NCBI GenBank assembly: GCA_017255395.1 | Contig: JAFKDC010000023.1 | Location: 1-64,000, forward strand | Source of the DNA: Enemella evansiae | GTDB lineage: Bacteria > Pseudomonadota > Alphaproteobacteria > Rhodobacterales > Rhodobacteraceae | Length of the DNA stretch: 64,000 nucleotides | Direction of reading: 5' to 3' | In this document: piece by piece, positions 8,981 to 20,185 of the stretch | How the letters are laid out: every line of letters begins with the position of its first letter | Numbering within the stretch: the first letter of the stretch is position 1 | Notes under the pieces: generated by a model | The model's database searches: none | What the model was told of the DNA's origin: nothing | The model's input: only the letters and a program-made list of their open reading frames with translations | Translations under genes and position numbers: made by a program

Positions 8981-9009
8981 CGTATAGAGGCGTGCGGGCG
9001 ATTTGGCAA
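8981..9009 (-). promoter_or_regulatory. Sigma-70-type promoter of rpmI-rplT
   Basis: On the minus strand TTGCCA (9004-9009) and TATACG (8981-8986) are separated by exactly 17 bases and lie about 65 bases upstream of rpmI. The rest of the 372-base gap 8915-9286 holds only this, the leader and a terminator at 9252-9284. Confidence 0.6.
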
Positions 9010-9251
9010 GGGGCGGATCGGGGAGGCGCGGTTCGGGCAAAGGCCGCGCGCACCGCGCCCTTTGCCCGACAGGGAGACTGGCACCCGAAGGTGCGGGTCT
9101 TCGACAGCGCGCGTCCGAGGACATGGGCCGACCGGACAGCGCGGACATCGCCGCTTACGTCCGGGTCAAGCAGGCAGCCCACGCGCCGCAGGACTGGCGT
9201 GGACTGGCGCGGGGCACGGCCGGGAGGCGCAGGCGTTTTCCGGGACGGAAA

Positions 9252-9284
9252 ACGGGCCGAATTCTTTGAAAGAATTCGGCCCGT
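9252..9284 (-). terminator. Perfect hairpin ending the pyk operon
   Basis: ACGGGCCGAATTCTTT-ga-AAGAATTCGGCCCGT, about 15 paired bases, immediately after the stop of the 73-residue gene at 9287. Confidence 0.7.
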
Positions 9285-9286
9285 GG

Positions 9287-9508
9287 TCACAGCAGCCGGG
9301 CGATCACGCCGTAGAGCACCTCGGGTATCTCCGCCGGCCTGTAGCCGCCGGGCTTGCGCGAGGCGGCCCAAAGCACGAGGCCACCACCCGCCAAAAGCAC
9401 CACGGCCCCGACACGCGGGGCGCGCCCGTCCGACCAGGCGGCGATGATCGAGGGCAGCGCCAGCACCATCAGCCCGAGGCCGGTCACCAAGGCCACGTCG
9501 TTGTCCAT
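9287..9508 (-). CDS. Small membrane protein of unknown function
   Basis: 73 residues from ATG 9508 (MDNDVALVTG). Two hydrophobic stretches (VALVTGLGLMVLALPSIIAAW and VGAVVLLAGGGLVLWAAS) joined by WSDGRAPR, then a polar C-terminus. It begins 56 bases after the pyk stop on the same strand and ends at a strong hairpin, so it is probably the distal gene of the pyk operon. I cannot name the family or function. An upstream Met would add 15 residues with no obvious ribosome-binding site. Confidence 0.6.
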   Translation of the reverse strand: MDNDVALVTGLGLMVLALPSIIAAWSDGRAPRVGAVVLLAGGGLVLWAASRKPGGYRPAEIPEVLYGVIARLL

Positions 9509-9563
9509 CCCTGCCCCGTCGCTCCCTTGTCCCGAAGCCCGCCAGGGGGCCACGGAGAAAAGG

Positions 9564-11009
9564 TTACTCGGGATCGGTCGAGTAGATCAAACGCTCGTCG
9601 CAGGGCGCCACGCGCAGGATATTCGTGGTGCCGGTGGTGTTGAAGGGCACACCCGCCGTCACCACGATCTGGTCGTCGGGGCCGGCATAACCTTCGGCCC
9701 GGGCGGCCCGCGCCGCGTTCACCACCGCCTGTTTGAAGCGTTCCAGCTCGCCGGTCATGACGGTCTGCACACCCCAGCTCAGCGACAGCTTGCGCGCCGT
9801 GCCGCGCTGGCTGGTCAGCGCGATGATCGGCACCCGCGGCCGTTCGCGCGCAACCAGGACGGCGGTGTTGCCCGAGGAGGTGAAGCAGCAGATCGCCTTG
9901 ATGTCCGTGGTCTCGGCAATCTCGCGCGTGGCGGCGACGATCCCGTCGGCCACGGTCTTGCGGTCGGCGTGGCGCGAGGCCTCGATCACGTCGCGGTAGG
10001 TCGGGTCGCTTTCCACGGATACGGCGACGTTGCTCATCGTCTGCACCGCCTCGATGGGGTACTGACCGGCCGCCGATTCCGCCGAGAGCATAATGGCGTC
10101 GGTGCCCTCGTAGATGGCGCCCGAGACGTCGGACACTTCGGCCCGCGTCGGCATCGGCGATTCGATCATCGATTCCAGCATCTGCGTCGCCACGATCACC
10201 GGGCGCGCCGCCGCGCGGCACTTGCGCACCAGCCGCTTCTGGATCGGCGGCACCGAATGCACCGGCAGTTCCACGCCCAGATCGCCGCGTGCCACCATGA
10301 TGCCGTCGGACACCGCGAGGATGCTGTCGAATTCGCGCACCGCCGAAGGCTTTTCGATCTTGGCGATGATCGAGGCGCGGCCATTGGCGAGGTCACGCGC
10401 CTCCTGCACGTCGCGGGCGCGCTGCACGAAGGACAGCGCCAGCCAGTCGACGCCAAGCTGGCAGACAAACTCCAGATCGCGCCTGTCCTTGTCGGACAGC
10501 GCCGCCACCGGCAGCACCACGTCGGGCACGTTCACGCCCTTGCGGTTCGAGATCGTGCCGCCCGCCTCGACGATGCAATTGGCGTGATCCTTGGTGCAAT
10601 CCGCCACCTTCAGGCGGATCTTGCCGTCGTTGACCAGCAGGGTCGACCCCGGTTCCAGCGCCTCGAAGATCTCGGGGTGCGGCAGCTGCACGCGCTTCGC
10701 CGTACCCGGCGTCTTGTCGAGGTCGAGCCGGAACTCCTGCCCCCACTCCAGCTCTTCCGAGCCGTTCTCGAATTCGCCCACGCGCAGCTTCGGCCCCTGA
10801 AGGTCGGCGAGAATGGCGATCGGGCTGTTGAGGTCCTTCTCGACCTGCCGGATGATCTTGTGCCGCTCTTCGATCTCTTCGTGGCTGCCGTGGCTCATGT
10901 TCAGGCGGAAGACGTCCGCCCCGGCCTCGTGCAGGGCACGGATCATCTCGTAGGTGGAAGAGGACGGGCCCAGCGTGGCCACGATCTTGACGTGTCGGTC
11001 GCGTTTCAT
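9564..11009 (-). CDS. pyk: Pyruvate kinase
   Basis: 481 residues from ATG 11009, preceded by AAGGAGACTTC. Conserved parts in order: KIVATLGPSS, GADVFRLNMSHG, ILADLQGPKLRVG, IIAKIEKPSAV, MVARGDLGVELP (Mg/K-site region), RPVIVATQMLESM, PTRAEVSDVSGAIYEGTDAIMLSAES, and the C-terminal allosteric domain. Converts phosphoenolpyruvate and ADP to pyruvate and ATP. Lies divergent from the N-formylglutamate amidohydrolase remnant; a LacI-type palindrome at 11107-11120 in the shared upstream region suggests carbon-dependent control. Confidence 0.96.
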   Translation of the reverse strand: MKRDRHVKIVATLGPSSSTYEMIRALHEAGADVFRLNMSHGSHEEIEERHKIIRQVEKDLNSPIAILADLQGPKLRVGEFENGSEELEWGQEFRLDLDKTPGTAKRVQLPHPEIFEALEPGSTLLVNDGKIRLKVADCTKDHANCIVEAGGTISNRKGVNVPDVVLPVAALSDKDRRDLEFVCQLGVDWLALSFVQRARDVQEARDLANGRASIIAKIEKPSAVREFDSILAVSDGIMVARGDLGVELPVHSVPPIQKRLVRKCRAAARPVIVATQMLESMIESPMPTRAEVSDVSGAIYEGTDAIMLSAESAAGQYPIEAVQTMSNVAVSVESDPTYRDVIEASRHADRKTVADGIVAATREIAETTDIKAICCFTSSGNTAVLVARERPRVPIIALTSQRGTARKLSLSWGVQTVMTGELERFKQAVVNAARAARAEGYAGPDDQIVVTAGVPFNTTGTTNILRVAPCDERLIYSTDPE

Positions 11010-11106
11010 GAAGTCTCCTTGCCCGGTGCGGCGGCGGGGTGATCTGTGGCGGTCCGGGTTCTGCGTCTGGCTGTCAGGCGGCACCCCGGAGACCCTGCGG
11101 GCCTTG

Positions 11107-11120
11107 AGTTACCGCTAACG
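11107..11120. promoter_or_regulatory. LacI-type palindrome upstream of pyk (CceR-like)
   Basis: AGTTACCGCTAACG has arms GTTA/TAAC around a central CG and differs at few positions from TGTTAGCGCTAACA, the type of operator associated with the alphaproteobacterial carbon regulator CceR. About 100 bases upstream of the pyk start. Similar boxes precede mdh and sucC. Confidence 0.45.
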
Positions 11121-11178
11121 TCGCGGCGTTTATCCCGCAATTCCCTTTGCCGCGCAACTTGCTTATGTCTAGCGGGCG

Positions 11179-11932
11179 ATGGATGAAGAAACCATGACAT
11201 ATTGCCCGTTCCGGGTCGAGGGAGAGGGGCGGCAGAGCCGCTTCCTGATCACCTGCGATCATGCCACGAACACCGTGCCGCCGGAACTGGGCGGCACGCT
11301 GGGGCTGTCCGATGGCGATATGGCGCGCCACATTGCCTATGACGTGGGCGCCGCCGGTGTGGCGCGCGCGCTTGGCGCGGCGCTTGGCGCGCCGGTGGTG
11401 CTGTCGGAGTTCTCGCGCCTCGTGATCGACCCGAACCGGGGCGAGGACGATCCGACCCTGCTGATGAAGCTCTACGACGGCTCGGTCATCCCGGCGAACC
11501 GCCATGCGGATGCAGCCGAGAAGGCCCGGCGGATCGAGACCTACCACCGCCCCTACCACCGCGCCCTCGAAGGGCTGGCGGCGCGGCGTGAGGACGTGGC
11601 CATCGTCTCGGTCCATTCCTTCACGCGACAATTGCGGGGCCGCCCGACGCGGCCATGGCACGTCGGCGTGCTGCACGCATGGGACGCGCGCCTCTCCAAT
11701 CCGCTGATCGCCCTCTTGCAGGCCGAGCCGGATCTGGTCATCGGGCGCAACGAGCCCTACCCCCGGCCATCTGCCCGGCGATGCCATCGACCGCCACGCG
11801 CTGAAGCACGGGCGGCTGAACACGCTGCTGGAGGTCCGCAACGACCTGATCGAAACCGAAACCGCGCAGGCGCATTGGGGGGAACGGCTTGCCAGCCTTC
11901 TGACCCGCGCGCTGGCGCAGGTCCGGGACTGA
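11179..11932 (+). pseudogene. N-formylglutamate amidohydrolase, frameshifted
   Basis: The first frame (from ATG 11179 or 11194) encodes FLITCDHATNTVPPELG, SRLVIDPNRGEDDP and VSVHSFTRQLRG, clear N-formylglutamate amidohydrolase signatures, through VIGRNEPY. It then goes out of frame in a run of five C (11760-11764). Removing one C gives PGHLPGDAIDRHALKHG, LNTLLEVRNDLIET and a natural end at TGA 11930-11932. The enzyme would release formate from N-formylglutamate or act on related N-acyl amino acids. Either a pseudogene or a homopolymer sequencing error; the reading frames are otherwise intact. Confidence 0.85.
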
Positions 11933-12003
11933 GCGGGACGACAGGGCGCCCGGCCCACCCGGGCGCGCAAAACCATCAGACGACCCACCAAGGAGGACGC
12001 ACC

Positions 12004-12318
12004 ATGGACGACCAGACCCGCACCGAACTCGAAGCCGCCGCCTTCCGCCGCCTGCGCCAGCACCTGATGCAGGACCGGCCCGAGGTGCAGAACATCGACC
12101 TGATGAACCTTGCCGGGTTCTGCCGCAACTGCCTGAGCCGCTGGTATCAGGAGGCCGCGAACGAGCGCGGCCTCGAGATGGGCAAGGAGGACGCCCGCGA
12201 AATCTTCTACGGCATGCCCTACGACGACTGGAAGGCCGCGCAGCAGACAGAGGCCGGGCCCGAGAAGCAGGCCGCCTTCGACAAGGCCTTCAAGGAAAAC
12301 GTCACCGACAAGGGCTGA
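12004..12318 (+). CDS. DUF1244 family protein
   Basis: 104 residues from ATG 12004, preceded by AGGAGGACGC. The conserved stretch NIDLMNLAGFCRNCLSRWY, with the C-x2-C pair, followed by KEDAREIFYGMPYDDWK, is typical of DUF1244, a small alpha-helical protein of unknown role found widely in alpha- and gammaproteobacteria. It lies 71 bases after the frameshifted amidohydrolase on the same strand, a common pairing in this order. No signal peptide or membrane span. Confidence 0.85.
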   Translation: MDDQTRTELEAAAFRRLRQHLMQDRPEVQNIDLMNLAGFCRNCLSRWYQEAANERGLEMGKEDAREIFYGMPYDDWKAAQQTEAGPEKQAAFDKAFKENVTDKG

Positions 12319-12612
12319 CCTGCCCGGCCCCGGGCCTGAAACCCTAACCGCCCGCCGCGCCCTCGACGCTGTCCTGCCACGACGGTGTCACGGCGATGGG
12401 CAGAGGCCGCCCATGCCCGGTGGCTTTTGTCGCCTCCCGGCGTGAGACAGGCGGACGGGCCGCGCCCGAGCATGGGGGCCGCCGGGGCCGTCCCGGTCCC
12501 GGCGCGGCGCCCGGAGGCAACAGCATGGCAGGCCGCAGGCGACCGTCGCGGCAGCCGCCCCCCTGCCCGGTGGCTTCGATGTTTCGCGGGCACGGTCCGC
12601 GACAAGCGGGCG

Positions 12613-13641
12613 CTAGCGCCGGGCGCCCATCACCGCAAGGCGCACGAAGGCGCGCTCGACCAGCGCCATGGCCGGGGCCCGCTGCCCGGCAGAGCGCAGC
12701 TTCAGGTCGGTGTCCATCAGCACACCCAGCGCGCCTTCCAGCCGGTCCAGCGGCCAGCCCTGCGCCTGCCGCAGCATCCGGTCGCGGCGCGGGCCGAAGA
12801 GCGGCGGACGCACCGACCCGATGCCCTGCGCAGGCCCACCGGGGGCCGAGGCGATGGCATAAAGCAGGCGGAAATGCCGCGTGCCCATGATCAGCAGCGT
12901 CACCGGGGCGACGCCCTGCGCCTCCAGCCGCTGCATGACCCGGGCAATATCGCCCGTCCGGCCCTCGGCAAGGATGTGAAAGACCTCGTCCATCTCGGCC
13001 TCGATCGAGGCGGGGGCGTTCAGTTCCACCTCTTCGACCGAGAGCGGCGCCGTATCGTCCAGCTTGTACAGCGCCACCTTTTCCAGCGTCTGGCGGAAAT
13101 CGCCCGGCGTCAGCACCCGCGCCAGCGCCTCCAGCGCGCCCATGGCGTCGCGGCCCACGTCGGTCAACCCGGCGCGCTTCAGCTCTTCCTGGATCTCGTC
13201 GCGGCCCATGGGATCGTTGTAAAGCCCCGCCACCCGGGCCGTGCGGTGCTTCTCGAACAGCTTGCGCAGCGAGGAAGAGCCCTTCAGCCCGCCCGCCGTG
13301 GCGACGATCATCGCGTCACCCTCGCGCCAGTCCTGAAGCGCCGCCTCGAAGGTCTTGGCCAGCCCGTCCGTGGCCTCTTCGACCAGCACGGCGCGGGCGC
13401 CGGGAAAGAAGCCCTGCGCCTTGACCGCATCCAGAAGCCCCGAGGGGTCCTTGCGCAGCTCTGCCCCCGGCAGGCGGGTCAGCCGCATCTCTTCCTCGCC
13501 CTGCGGCCCGACGACGGCACCGATCACCTCTTGCCGCTTCATCGCCACGCGCATCGGGTCGTCGCCGTAGATCAGCAGCGCCGGAACGGCGGGATCGGGC
13601 CTGCGAAAGAAGGCATTGGCGTCGCGCGGCGAAAGCTTCAT
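12613..13641 (-). CDS. holA: DNA polymerase III subunit delta
   Basis: 342 residues starting [35 protein letters not shown] is the N-terminal AAA+-like segment, followed by FFPGARAVLVEEATDG and a helical C-terminal collar domain. Delta opens the beta clamp in the clamp-loader complex at the replication fork. The start overlaps the lptE stop by four bases, making leuS-lptE-holA one operon. The 294-base gap after it (12319-12612) shows only a 13-base direct repeat TGCCCGGTGGCTT (12414, 12564) and no gene I can support. Confidence 0.9.
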   Translation of the reverse strand: MKLSPRDANAFFRRPDPAVPALLIYGDDPMRVAMKRQEVIGAVVGPQGEEEMRLTRLPGAELRKDPSGLLDAVKAQGFFPGARAVLVEEATDGLAKTFEAALQDWREGDAMIVATAGGLKGSSSLRKLFEKHRTARVAGLYNDPMGRDEIQEELKRAGLTDVGRDAMGALEALARVLTPGDFRQTLEKVALYKLDDTAPLSVEEVELNAPASIEAEMDEVFHILAEGRTGDIARVMQRLEAQGVAPVTLLIMGTRHFRLLYAIASAPGGPAQGIGSVRPPLFGPRRDRMLRQAQGWPLDRLEGALGVLMDTDLKLRSAGQRAPAMALVERAFVRLAVMGARR

Positions 13642-14129
13642 CCGACGAAGTCGTCCGCCGCCAGCACGAGGTCGTCGACGGTCTGATCCGCCAGCATGGT
13701 CATCAGCCGCTCGCGCGCCGCGCGCTCGGAGGCGCGGGTCGCAACGGTAGAGCCGGTGGTGGAATAGCCGGTGAAGGCATTGGTCGCGGCCGCGTGAACC
13801 TGCCGCCCGGTCGCCACCTCGACCAGCCGAAAGCGCGCCCGCCCGATCAGGCGATAGCGCGTATCCTCGCCCGCCGAGGTGCTGCCCACGGCGCTTTCCT
13901 CGATCTCGAAGGTCACCGACAGCCGGTAGGGCGCGGATGCGGCGGCCCGGCCCAGCCGCTCTTCGAAGCGGCGGCTGTAAAGGTAGGCCTCTGTCGTTTC
14001 GGGCGCGTCCAGCAGCACGGCGTCGTGCAGCGCATCGCCGCTGCCGCCGGGGCCGTAGACGGGCGAAAAGCCGCAGGCGCCCAGACCAAGGGCGCCCAGC
14101 AGCAGGGTTCTTCGATCAAACGACCACAT
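13638..14129 (-). CDS. lptE: LPS-assembly lipoprotein LptE
   Basis: 163 residues. Signal peptide with a lipobox LGLGAC (Cys19) followed by [10 protein letters not shown], the normal LptE start; the remainder is a mixed alpha/beta domain ([28 protein letters not shown]). LptE plugs the LptD barrel and helps deliver lipopolysaccharide to the outer leaflet. Its start lies inside the 3' end of leuS (14-bp overlap) and its stop overlaps holA, the usual leuS-lptE-holA order. Confidence 0.85.
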   Translation of the reverse strand: MWSFDRRTLLLGALGLGACGFSPVYGPGGSGDALHDAVLLDAPETTEAYLYSRRFEERLGRAAASAPYRLSVTFEIEESAVGSTSAGEDTRYRLIGRARFRLVEVATGRQVHAAATNAFTGYSTTGSTVATRASERAARERLMTMLADQTVDDLVLAADDFVG

Positions 14130-16707
14130 TCACGATCCGCCCCGGCACCACGATCAGCTTCTTGGGCAAACCCCCGTCGAGGGCCCGCACCACAGCTTCA
14201 TGCGCCAGCGCCAGCTTTTCAACCTCTTCCTTGGGCATGTCCTTGGGCACGGCGATCTCGCCGCGCCGCTTGCCGTTGACCTGAATCGGCAGCGTCACCG
14301 TGTCGTCGACCAGCATCGCCTCGTCGGCTACGGGCCAGGCGGCCTCTGCCACCAGCCCCTCGCCGCCCAGCATCTGCCAGACCTCTTCCGCAAGATGCGG
14401 CGTCATCGGCGACATCAGCTGCGCAAGGACCTTGGCGGCGCGGGTCTTGACCTCTTTACCCGCGCGCGACTTCGCCAGCGCGTTGGTGAAGGCATACAGT
14501 TTGGCGATGGCCGCGTTGAAGCCGAAGCTCTCGACGCCCATGGTCACGTCGTGGATCGCCCTGTGCATCTCGCGCTCCAGCGCCGCGTCCTCCTGCGTCG
14601 AGGGCGCGTCGCCCCCGGCGATCTCGGCGGCGATGCGGTAGACGCGGGCAAGATGCTTGTGCGCGGCCTCGGCGCCCGATGCGGTCCATTCCACGTCCCG
14701 CTCGGGCGGGCTGTCCGACAGCACGAACCAGCGCGCGGTATCGGCGCCGTAGCTGGCGATGATCGCCACCGGGTCGACGACGTTGTTCTTGGATTTCGAC
14801 ATCTTGGCAGAGGGGATGATCTGCACCTCGGCCCCGCCCTCCTTCAGGAAGGCCTTGCCGTCGCGCAGTTCCACCGCCTCGGGGTAATGATAGACCGGGC
14901 GGCCATTGTCGCCCTCGGTCTGGTAGATCGCGTGCGTGACCATGCCCTGCGTGAAGAGCGCATCGAAGGGCTCGGCGGATTTCTCCGGCAGGTGGCCGGT
15001 CTTGACCATGCCCCGGCAGAAGAAGCGCGCGTAAAGCAGGTGCAGGATCGCGTGTTCGATGCCGCCGATGTACTGGTCGACATTCATCCAGTAGGCGGCA
15101 TCCTCCATCACCGTGGGCGTATCCGCGCGCGGCGCGGTGAAGCGCGCCTGATACCACGACGAGTCGACGAAGGTGTCCATGGTGTCGGTCTCGCGCCGCG
15201 CGGGCGCGCCGCAGGCCGGGCAGGCGCAGTTGCGCCACGAGGGGTGGCGGTCCAGCGGGTTGCCGGGCACGGAGAAGTCGATCGCCTTGCCGTCTTCGTC
15301 ATAGGGCAGTTCGATCGGCAGGTTTTCCTTCTTCTCGGGGACGACGCCGCAGGCCTCGCAATGCACAACCGGGATCGGGCAACCCCAGTAGCGCTGGCGG
15401 GAAAGGCCCCAGTCGCGCAGGCGGAACTTGGTCACGCCGTGGCCCACGCCGTTCTCCTCGCAAAAGGCGATGGCCGCGTCGATGCCCTGATCGCCGGTCT
15501 GCGCCTCTTCGCCGGCAAAGCCGCCGATGTAGCGCACGGTCTCGGGCTTGGGCGGAACATAGGCCGGGCCGCCATCCTCCGGAAGGATGAAGGTGCCCTC
15601 TTCGCCCATCGCGGGCACATAGGTCGAGCGCACGGGCAGGTCGTACTTGCGCGCGAAGTCGAGATCGCGCGGGTCATGCGCCGGGCAGCCGAAGATCGCG
15701 CCGGTGCCGTAGTCCATCAGGATGAAGTTGGCGACATAGACCGGCAGTTCCCACGCGGTATCGAAGGGATGGCGCACGGTCAGCCCGGTGTCGTAGCCGC
15801 GCTTCTCGGCCTTCTCCAGCTCTTCCTCGCTGGTGCCGCTGCGGCGGCATTCGGCGTTGAAGGCGGCCAGCGCGGCGTCGTCCTGCTCCAGATGCTTGGC
15901 CAGCGGATGATCCGGCGAGATCCCCACGAAAGAGGCGCCCATCAGCGTGTCGGGCCGCGTGGTATAGACCTCGATCCGGTCGAAGCCCTCGGGCGCATCC
16001 ACGGTCGAAAAGGCGAACTGCAGGCCGCGAGAGCGCCCGATCCAGTTGGCCTGCATCAGCTTGACCTTGGCGGGCCAGTTGTCGAGGCTGTCGAGCGCGT
16101 CGAGCAGTTCCTCGGAATAATCCGAGATCTTGAAGAACCACTGCGTGAGCTCCTTGCGCTCGACCAGCGCGCCGGAACGCCAGCCGCGCCCGTTCTCGAC
16201 CTGCTCATTGGCCAGCACGGTCATGTCGACCGGGTCCCAGTTCACCACGGCGTTCTTGCGGTAGACCAGACCCGCCTCGAGGAAGTCGAGAAACAGCGCC
16301 TGCTGCTGGCCGTAGTACTCCGGGTCGCAGGTGGCGAACATCCGCGTCCAGTCCAGCGAGAAGCCCAGCGGCTTCATCTGGCCGACCATCGTGTCGATAT
16401 TGCCGTAGGTCCAGTCCTTCGGATGGCCGCCCGAGGCCATGGCCGCGTTCTCGGCGGGCATGCCGAAGGCGTCGAAGCCCATGGGGTGCAGCACGTTATG
16501 CCCGGTGTTGCGCTTGTAGCGCGCGATCACGTCGCCCATCGTGTAGTTGCGCACATGGCCGATGTGGATGCGCCCCGAGGGATAGGGGAACATCTCCAGC
16601 ACGTAATACTTGGGCTTGTCGCCCTCGCGCCGGGCCTTGAACGTTTCGGCCTCGTCCCAGGCGGCTTGCCATTTCGGTTCGATGGTGGCGGGGTCATAGC
16701 GCGACAT
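14116..16707 (-). CDS. leuS: Leucine--tRNA ligase
   Basis: 863 residues from ATG 16707. Class I synthetase: HIGH at residues 48-51 ([14 protein letters not shown]), a large CP1 editing domain with the T-rich [12 protein letters not shown] segment, and [13 protein letters not shown] near residue 635. Zinc-binding cysteines are visible ([15 protein letters not shown]). Attaches leucine to tRNA-Leu. First gene of leuS-lptE-holA. The upstream frame to 16821 is not conserved in character and is rejected. Confidence 0.97.
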   Translation of the reverse strand: MSRYDPATIEPKWQAAWDEAETFKARREGDKPKYYVLEMFPYPSGRIHIGHVRNYTMGDVIARYKRNTGHNVLHPMGFDAFGMPAENAAMASGGHPKDWTYGNIDTMVGQMKPLGFSLDWTRMFATCDPEYYGQQQALFLDFLEAGLVYRKNAVVNWDPVDMTVLANEQVENGRGWRSGALVERKELTQWFFKISDYSEELLDALDSLDNWPAKVKLMQANWIGRSRGLQFAFSTVDAPEGFDRIEVYTTRPDTLMGASFVGISPDHPLAKHLEQDDAALAAFNAECRRSGTSEEELEKAEKRGYDTGLTVRHPFDTAWELPVYVANFILMDYGTGAIFGCPAHDPRDLDFARKYDLPVRSTYVPAMGEEGTFILPEDGGPAYVPPKPETVRYIGGFAGEEAQTGDQGIDAAIAFCEENGVGHGVTKFRLRDWGLSRQRYWGCPIPVVHCEACGVVPEKKENLPIELPYDEDGKAIDFSVPGNPLDRHPSWRNCACPACGAPARRETDTMDTFVDSSWYQARFTAPRADTPTVMEDAAYWMNVDQYIGGIEHAILHLLYARFFCRGMVKTGHLPEKSAEPFDALFTQGMVTHAIYQTEGDNGRPVYHYPEAVELRDGKAFLKEGGAEVQIIPSAKMSKSKNNVVDPVAIIASYGADTARWFVLSDSPPERDVEWTASGAEAAHKHLARVYRIAAEIAGGDAPSTQEDAALEREMHRAIHDVTMGVESFGFNAAIAKLYAFTNALAKSRAGKEVKTRAAKVLAQLMSPMTPHLAEEVWQMLGGEGLVAEAAWPVADEAMLVDDTVTLPIQVNGKRRGEIAVPKDMPKEEVEKLALAHEAVVRALDGGLPKKLIVVPGRIVNVVV

Positions 16708-16843
16708 GGGTGTATCCTTCGGCGGCGTTTGGGCGGCAGGTGTCGGGCGGGGTGATAGGGCGCGGCGCCGCTTTCGTCCAGAGGGGGCCGGTCTTGCGCG
16801 CCCTTCTCCTCGGAAAGACAAGGGGCTGCGCTGCCCAAGATCC

Positions 16844-16892
16844 GCTTAGCCTGCCCCCTCGCGCTCACCGGGATATTTCCGGACAGTAGAAA
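16844..16892 (-). repeat. Dispersed element, family 1, copy 2 (minus orientation)
   Basis: On the minus strand TTTCTACTGTCC-GGAAATATCC, then a GC-rich tail, upstream of leuS. It faces copy 3, about 20 bases away. Confidence 0.6.
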
Positions 16893-16908
16893 CAGGCAGG
16901 ACGCGCAC

Positions 16909-16958
16909 CCTTCTTCTGTCGGGAAATATCCCGGGGGTGCGGGGGCTGGCCCCCGCCC
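16909..16958 (+). repeat. Dispersed element, family 1, copy 3 (plus orientation)
   Basis: CCTTCTTCTGTC-GGGAAATATCC then the hairpin CGGGGGC-TG-GCCCCCG, between the 3' end of the TauE gene and leuS, head to head with copy 2. Confidence 0.7.
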
Positions 16959-16972
16959 GTCCCGGCAGGCGC

Positions 16973-18848
<1,876 letters not shown>

Positions 18849-18870
18849 GCCTTCCGACACCATCCAAGGA

Positions 18871-18898
18871 AACGCCCGGGCCGTCGCGCCCGGGCGTT
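18871..18898 (+). terminator. mdh terminator
   Basis: AACGCCCGGGC-cgtcgc-GCCCGGGCGTT followed by TTCGTTT, 22 bases after the mdh stop; an 11-bp stem with a short U tract. Confidence 0.85.
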
Positions 18899-18913
18899 TT
18901 CGTTTCGCGGGGG

Positions 18914-18958
18914 AAGCCCCTTCGAAGGGGCTTTCTCAAGCGGCTTCGAAGCCGCTTT
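18914..18958 (-). terminator. Tandem TTCGAA palindromes after the glycosyltransferase
   Basis: AAGCCCC-TTCGAA-GGGGCTT (18914-18933) and AAGCGGC-TTCGAA-GCCGCTT (18939-18958) sit back to back at the end of the minus-strand glycosyltransferase gene. Same central TTCGAA, different arms with pairing kept. Confidence 0.6.
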
Positions 18959-19965
18959 CACGCCGCACGCCAGCCGGTCATCTCCCAAAGCGCGGGGTCC
19001 TGCGCCAGAAGCGCGCGGTCGAAAGCCGCGACAGAGAGGTCCGGCATATCGGGCAAGGCACCTGGATCGAAGGACAGCCCCTCTTCCAGCAGGCCGAAAC
19101 CGCGCAGGCGCTCCGTCTGCGGCTGGGTCAGGCGGTGCAGCGCGGCCTCCGCCTCCAGCGCCTCGTCGAGGCTGCCCATCCGCTCCATCATCCAAGCGAT
19201 CTGCGCCAGCCTGTGCGGCGGCAGGATATGCTCCTGCACCGCCAGCGGCTGGCCCTTGTAGCGGATCAGCTTCAGCAGCCAGTGCAGCGGGGTCACCCCG
19301 TCGAAATGCAGAAGCCGGGTGGTGGTCGAGCGCCACGCCGGCGCACGCCGGCGTTTGCCCCCAGTCTCGAGGTAGGATTCATGCACCATCTGGCGAAAGC
19401 CCCGCCCGACCGGCACCGCGCATTTGCCGGACCCGTGGCTGAACATGCCCTCGCGCAGATGCGGTGCCAGCGTGCCGTAGATCACCGCATCCAGCGCCTT
19501 GCCGCCCGGAGAGGTGCGGCGAAAAAACCCGTCGAAGAGCCCCGCCTGCGCCTGCCCGGCCATCAGCGCGCGCTCCATCACCGGAAAGCGCAGTTCGGCG
19601 CCCAGGTCGGCCACGAGGGGCAGTTCCGCCTCCAGCGGCCTGTCCTGCCAGAGGAATTCGTCCGCATCCAGATGCACCAGCCAGTCGGCGGCGCAGCACT
19701 CCTGCGCATGGGCGGCGTTCAGGCTCTGGCGGCGCATCTGCGACGCGGGCGCCCCGCGCCGGGGCCGCAGCGCCCGCCAGTGCGCCGCGTCGCACAGTGT
19801 CACCCGGCAGCCCGGGATCTGCGCCAGCACTGCCGCCACCGGATCGTCGGGCCGGTCGAGGTAGACATGCACCTCTGCCGCGCCACCCGCCAGATGCCAG
19901 CGCACGTTGGCTTCGACCAGCGCGCCCGGTTCCCGCGCCGTCATCACGACCGCCCATTTCTGCAT
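18958..19965 (-). CDS. Family 2 glycosyltransferase
   Basis: 335 residues. The N-terminus (MQKWAVVMTAREP, then VRWHLAGGAAEVHVYLDRPDD) and DWLVHLDADEFLW, a DxD-like metal site, match the glycosyltransferase-2-like family common in Rhodobacteraceae; SPGGKALDAVIYG and HFDGVTPLHWLLKLIRYKG are also typical. Probably transfers a sugar in surface polysaccharide or glycan synthesis, but acceptor and donor are unknown. No membrane span. Single gene inserted between mdh and the suc genes, read against them. Confidence 0.75.
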   Translation of the reverse strand: MQKWAVVMTAREPGALVEANVRWHLAGGAAEVHVYLDRPDDPVAAVLAQIPGCRVTLCDAAHWRALRPRRGAPASQMRRQSLNAAHAQECCAADWLVHLDADEFLWQDRPLEAELPLVADLGAELRFPVMERALMAGQAQAGLFDGFFRRTSPGGKALDAVIYGTLAPHLREGMFSHGSGKCAVPVGRGFRQMVHESYLETGGKRRRAPAWRSTTTRLLHFDGVTPLHWLLKLIRYKGQPLAVQEHILPPHRLAQIAWMMERMGSLDEALEAEAALHRLTQPQTERLRGFGLLEEGLSFDPGALPDMPDLSVAAFDRALLAQDPALWEMTGWRAA

Positions 19966-20020
19966 TGCCGATCCTGTCCTGTCCCTTGCGACTCACCTTA
20001 GAAACCCGGTGATTCTCTGC

Positions 20021-20032
20021 CAAGCGCTAACA
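20021..20032. promoter_or_regulatory. CceR-like half-palindrome upstream of sucC
   Basis: CAAGCGCTAACA contains AGCGCTAACA, the right ten bases of the TGTTAGCGCTAACA-type operator; the left arm is degenerate. Confidence 0.3.
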
Positions 20033-20043
20033 AAAGATTACCC

Positions 20044-20073
20044 TGTGATCACACCGCAAAACGTGTGATCACA
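20044..20073. promoter_or_regulatory. Two TGTGATCACA palindromes, 20 bases apart
   Basis: Perfect ten-base palindromes at 20044-20053 and 20064-20073, centre-to-centre distance 20 bases (two helical turns), about 115-140 bases upstream of sucC. The symmetry and phasing suggest cooperative dimer binding, e.g. by a GntR- or CRP/FNR-type regulator. The regulator is unknown to me. Confidence 0.6.
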
Positions 20074-20185
20074 AATGTCGGAAAACCCGCCGCATTTGCG
20101 GGGCTGCAGCAAATAACACTTTATTCCGGCCTCTCAGCGGGGCTTACAGGTCTACAATCCGCAGCAAAACGGGGATCGTTGACCC

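Noticed and set aside
9287-9553. Longer start for the 73-residue gene after pyk
   Set aside because: The added 15 residues are polar and would start inside the pyk end without a ribosome-binding site.
12414-12576. 13-base direct repeat TGCCCGGTGGCTT as an attachment site
   Set aside because: No integrase, tRNA or composition change between the copies; likely chance.
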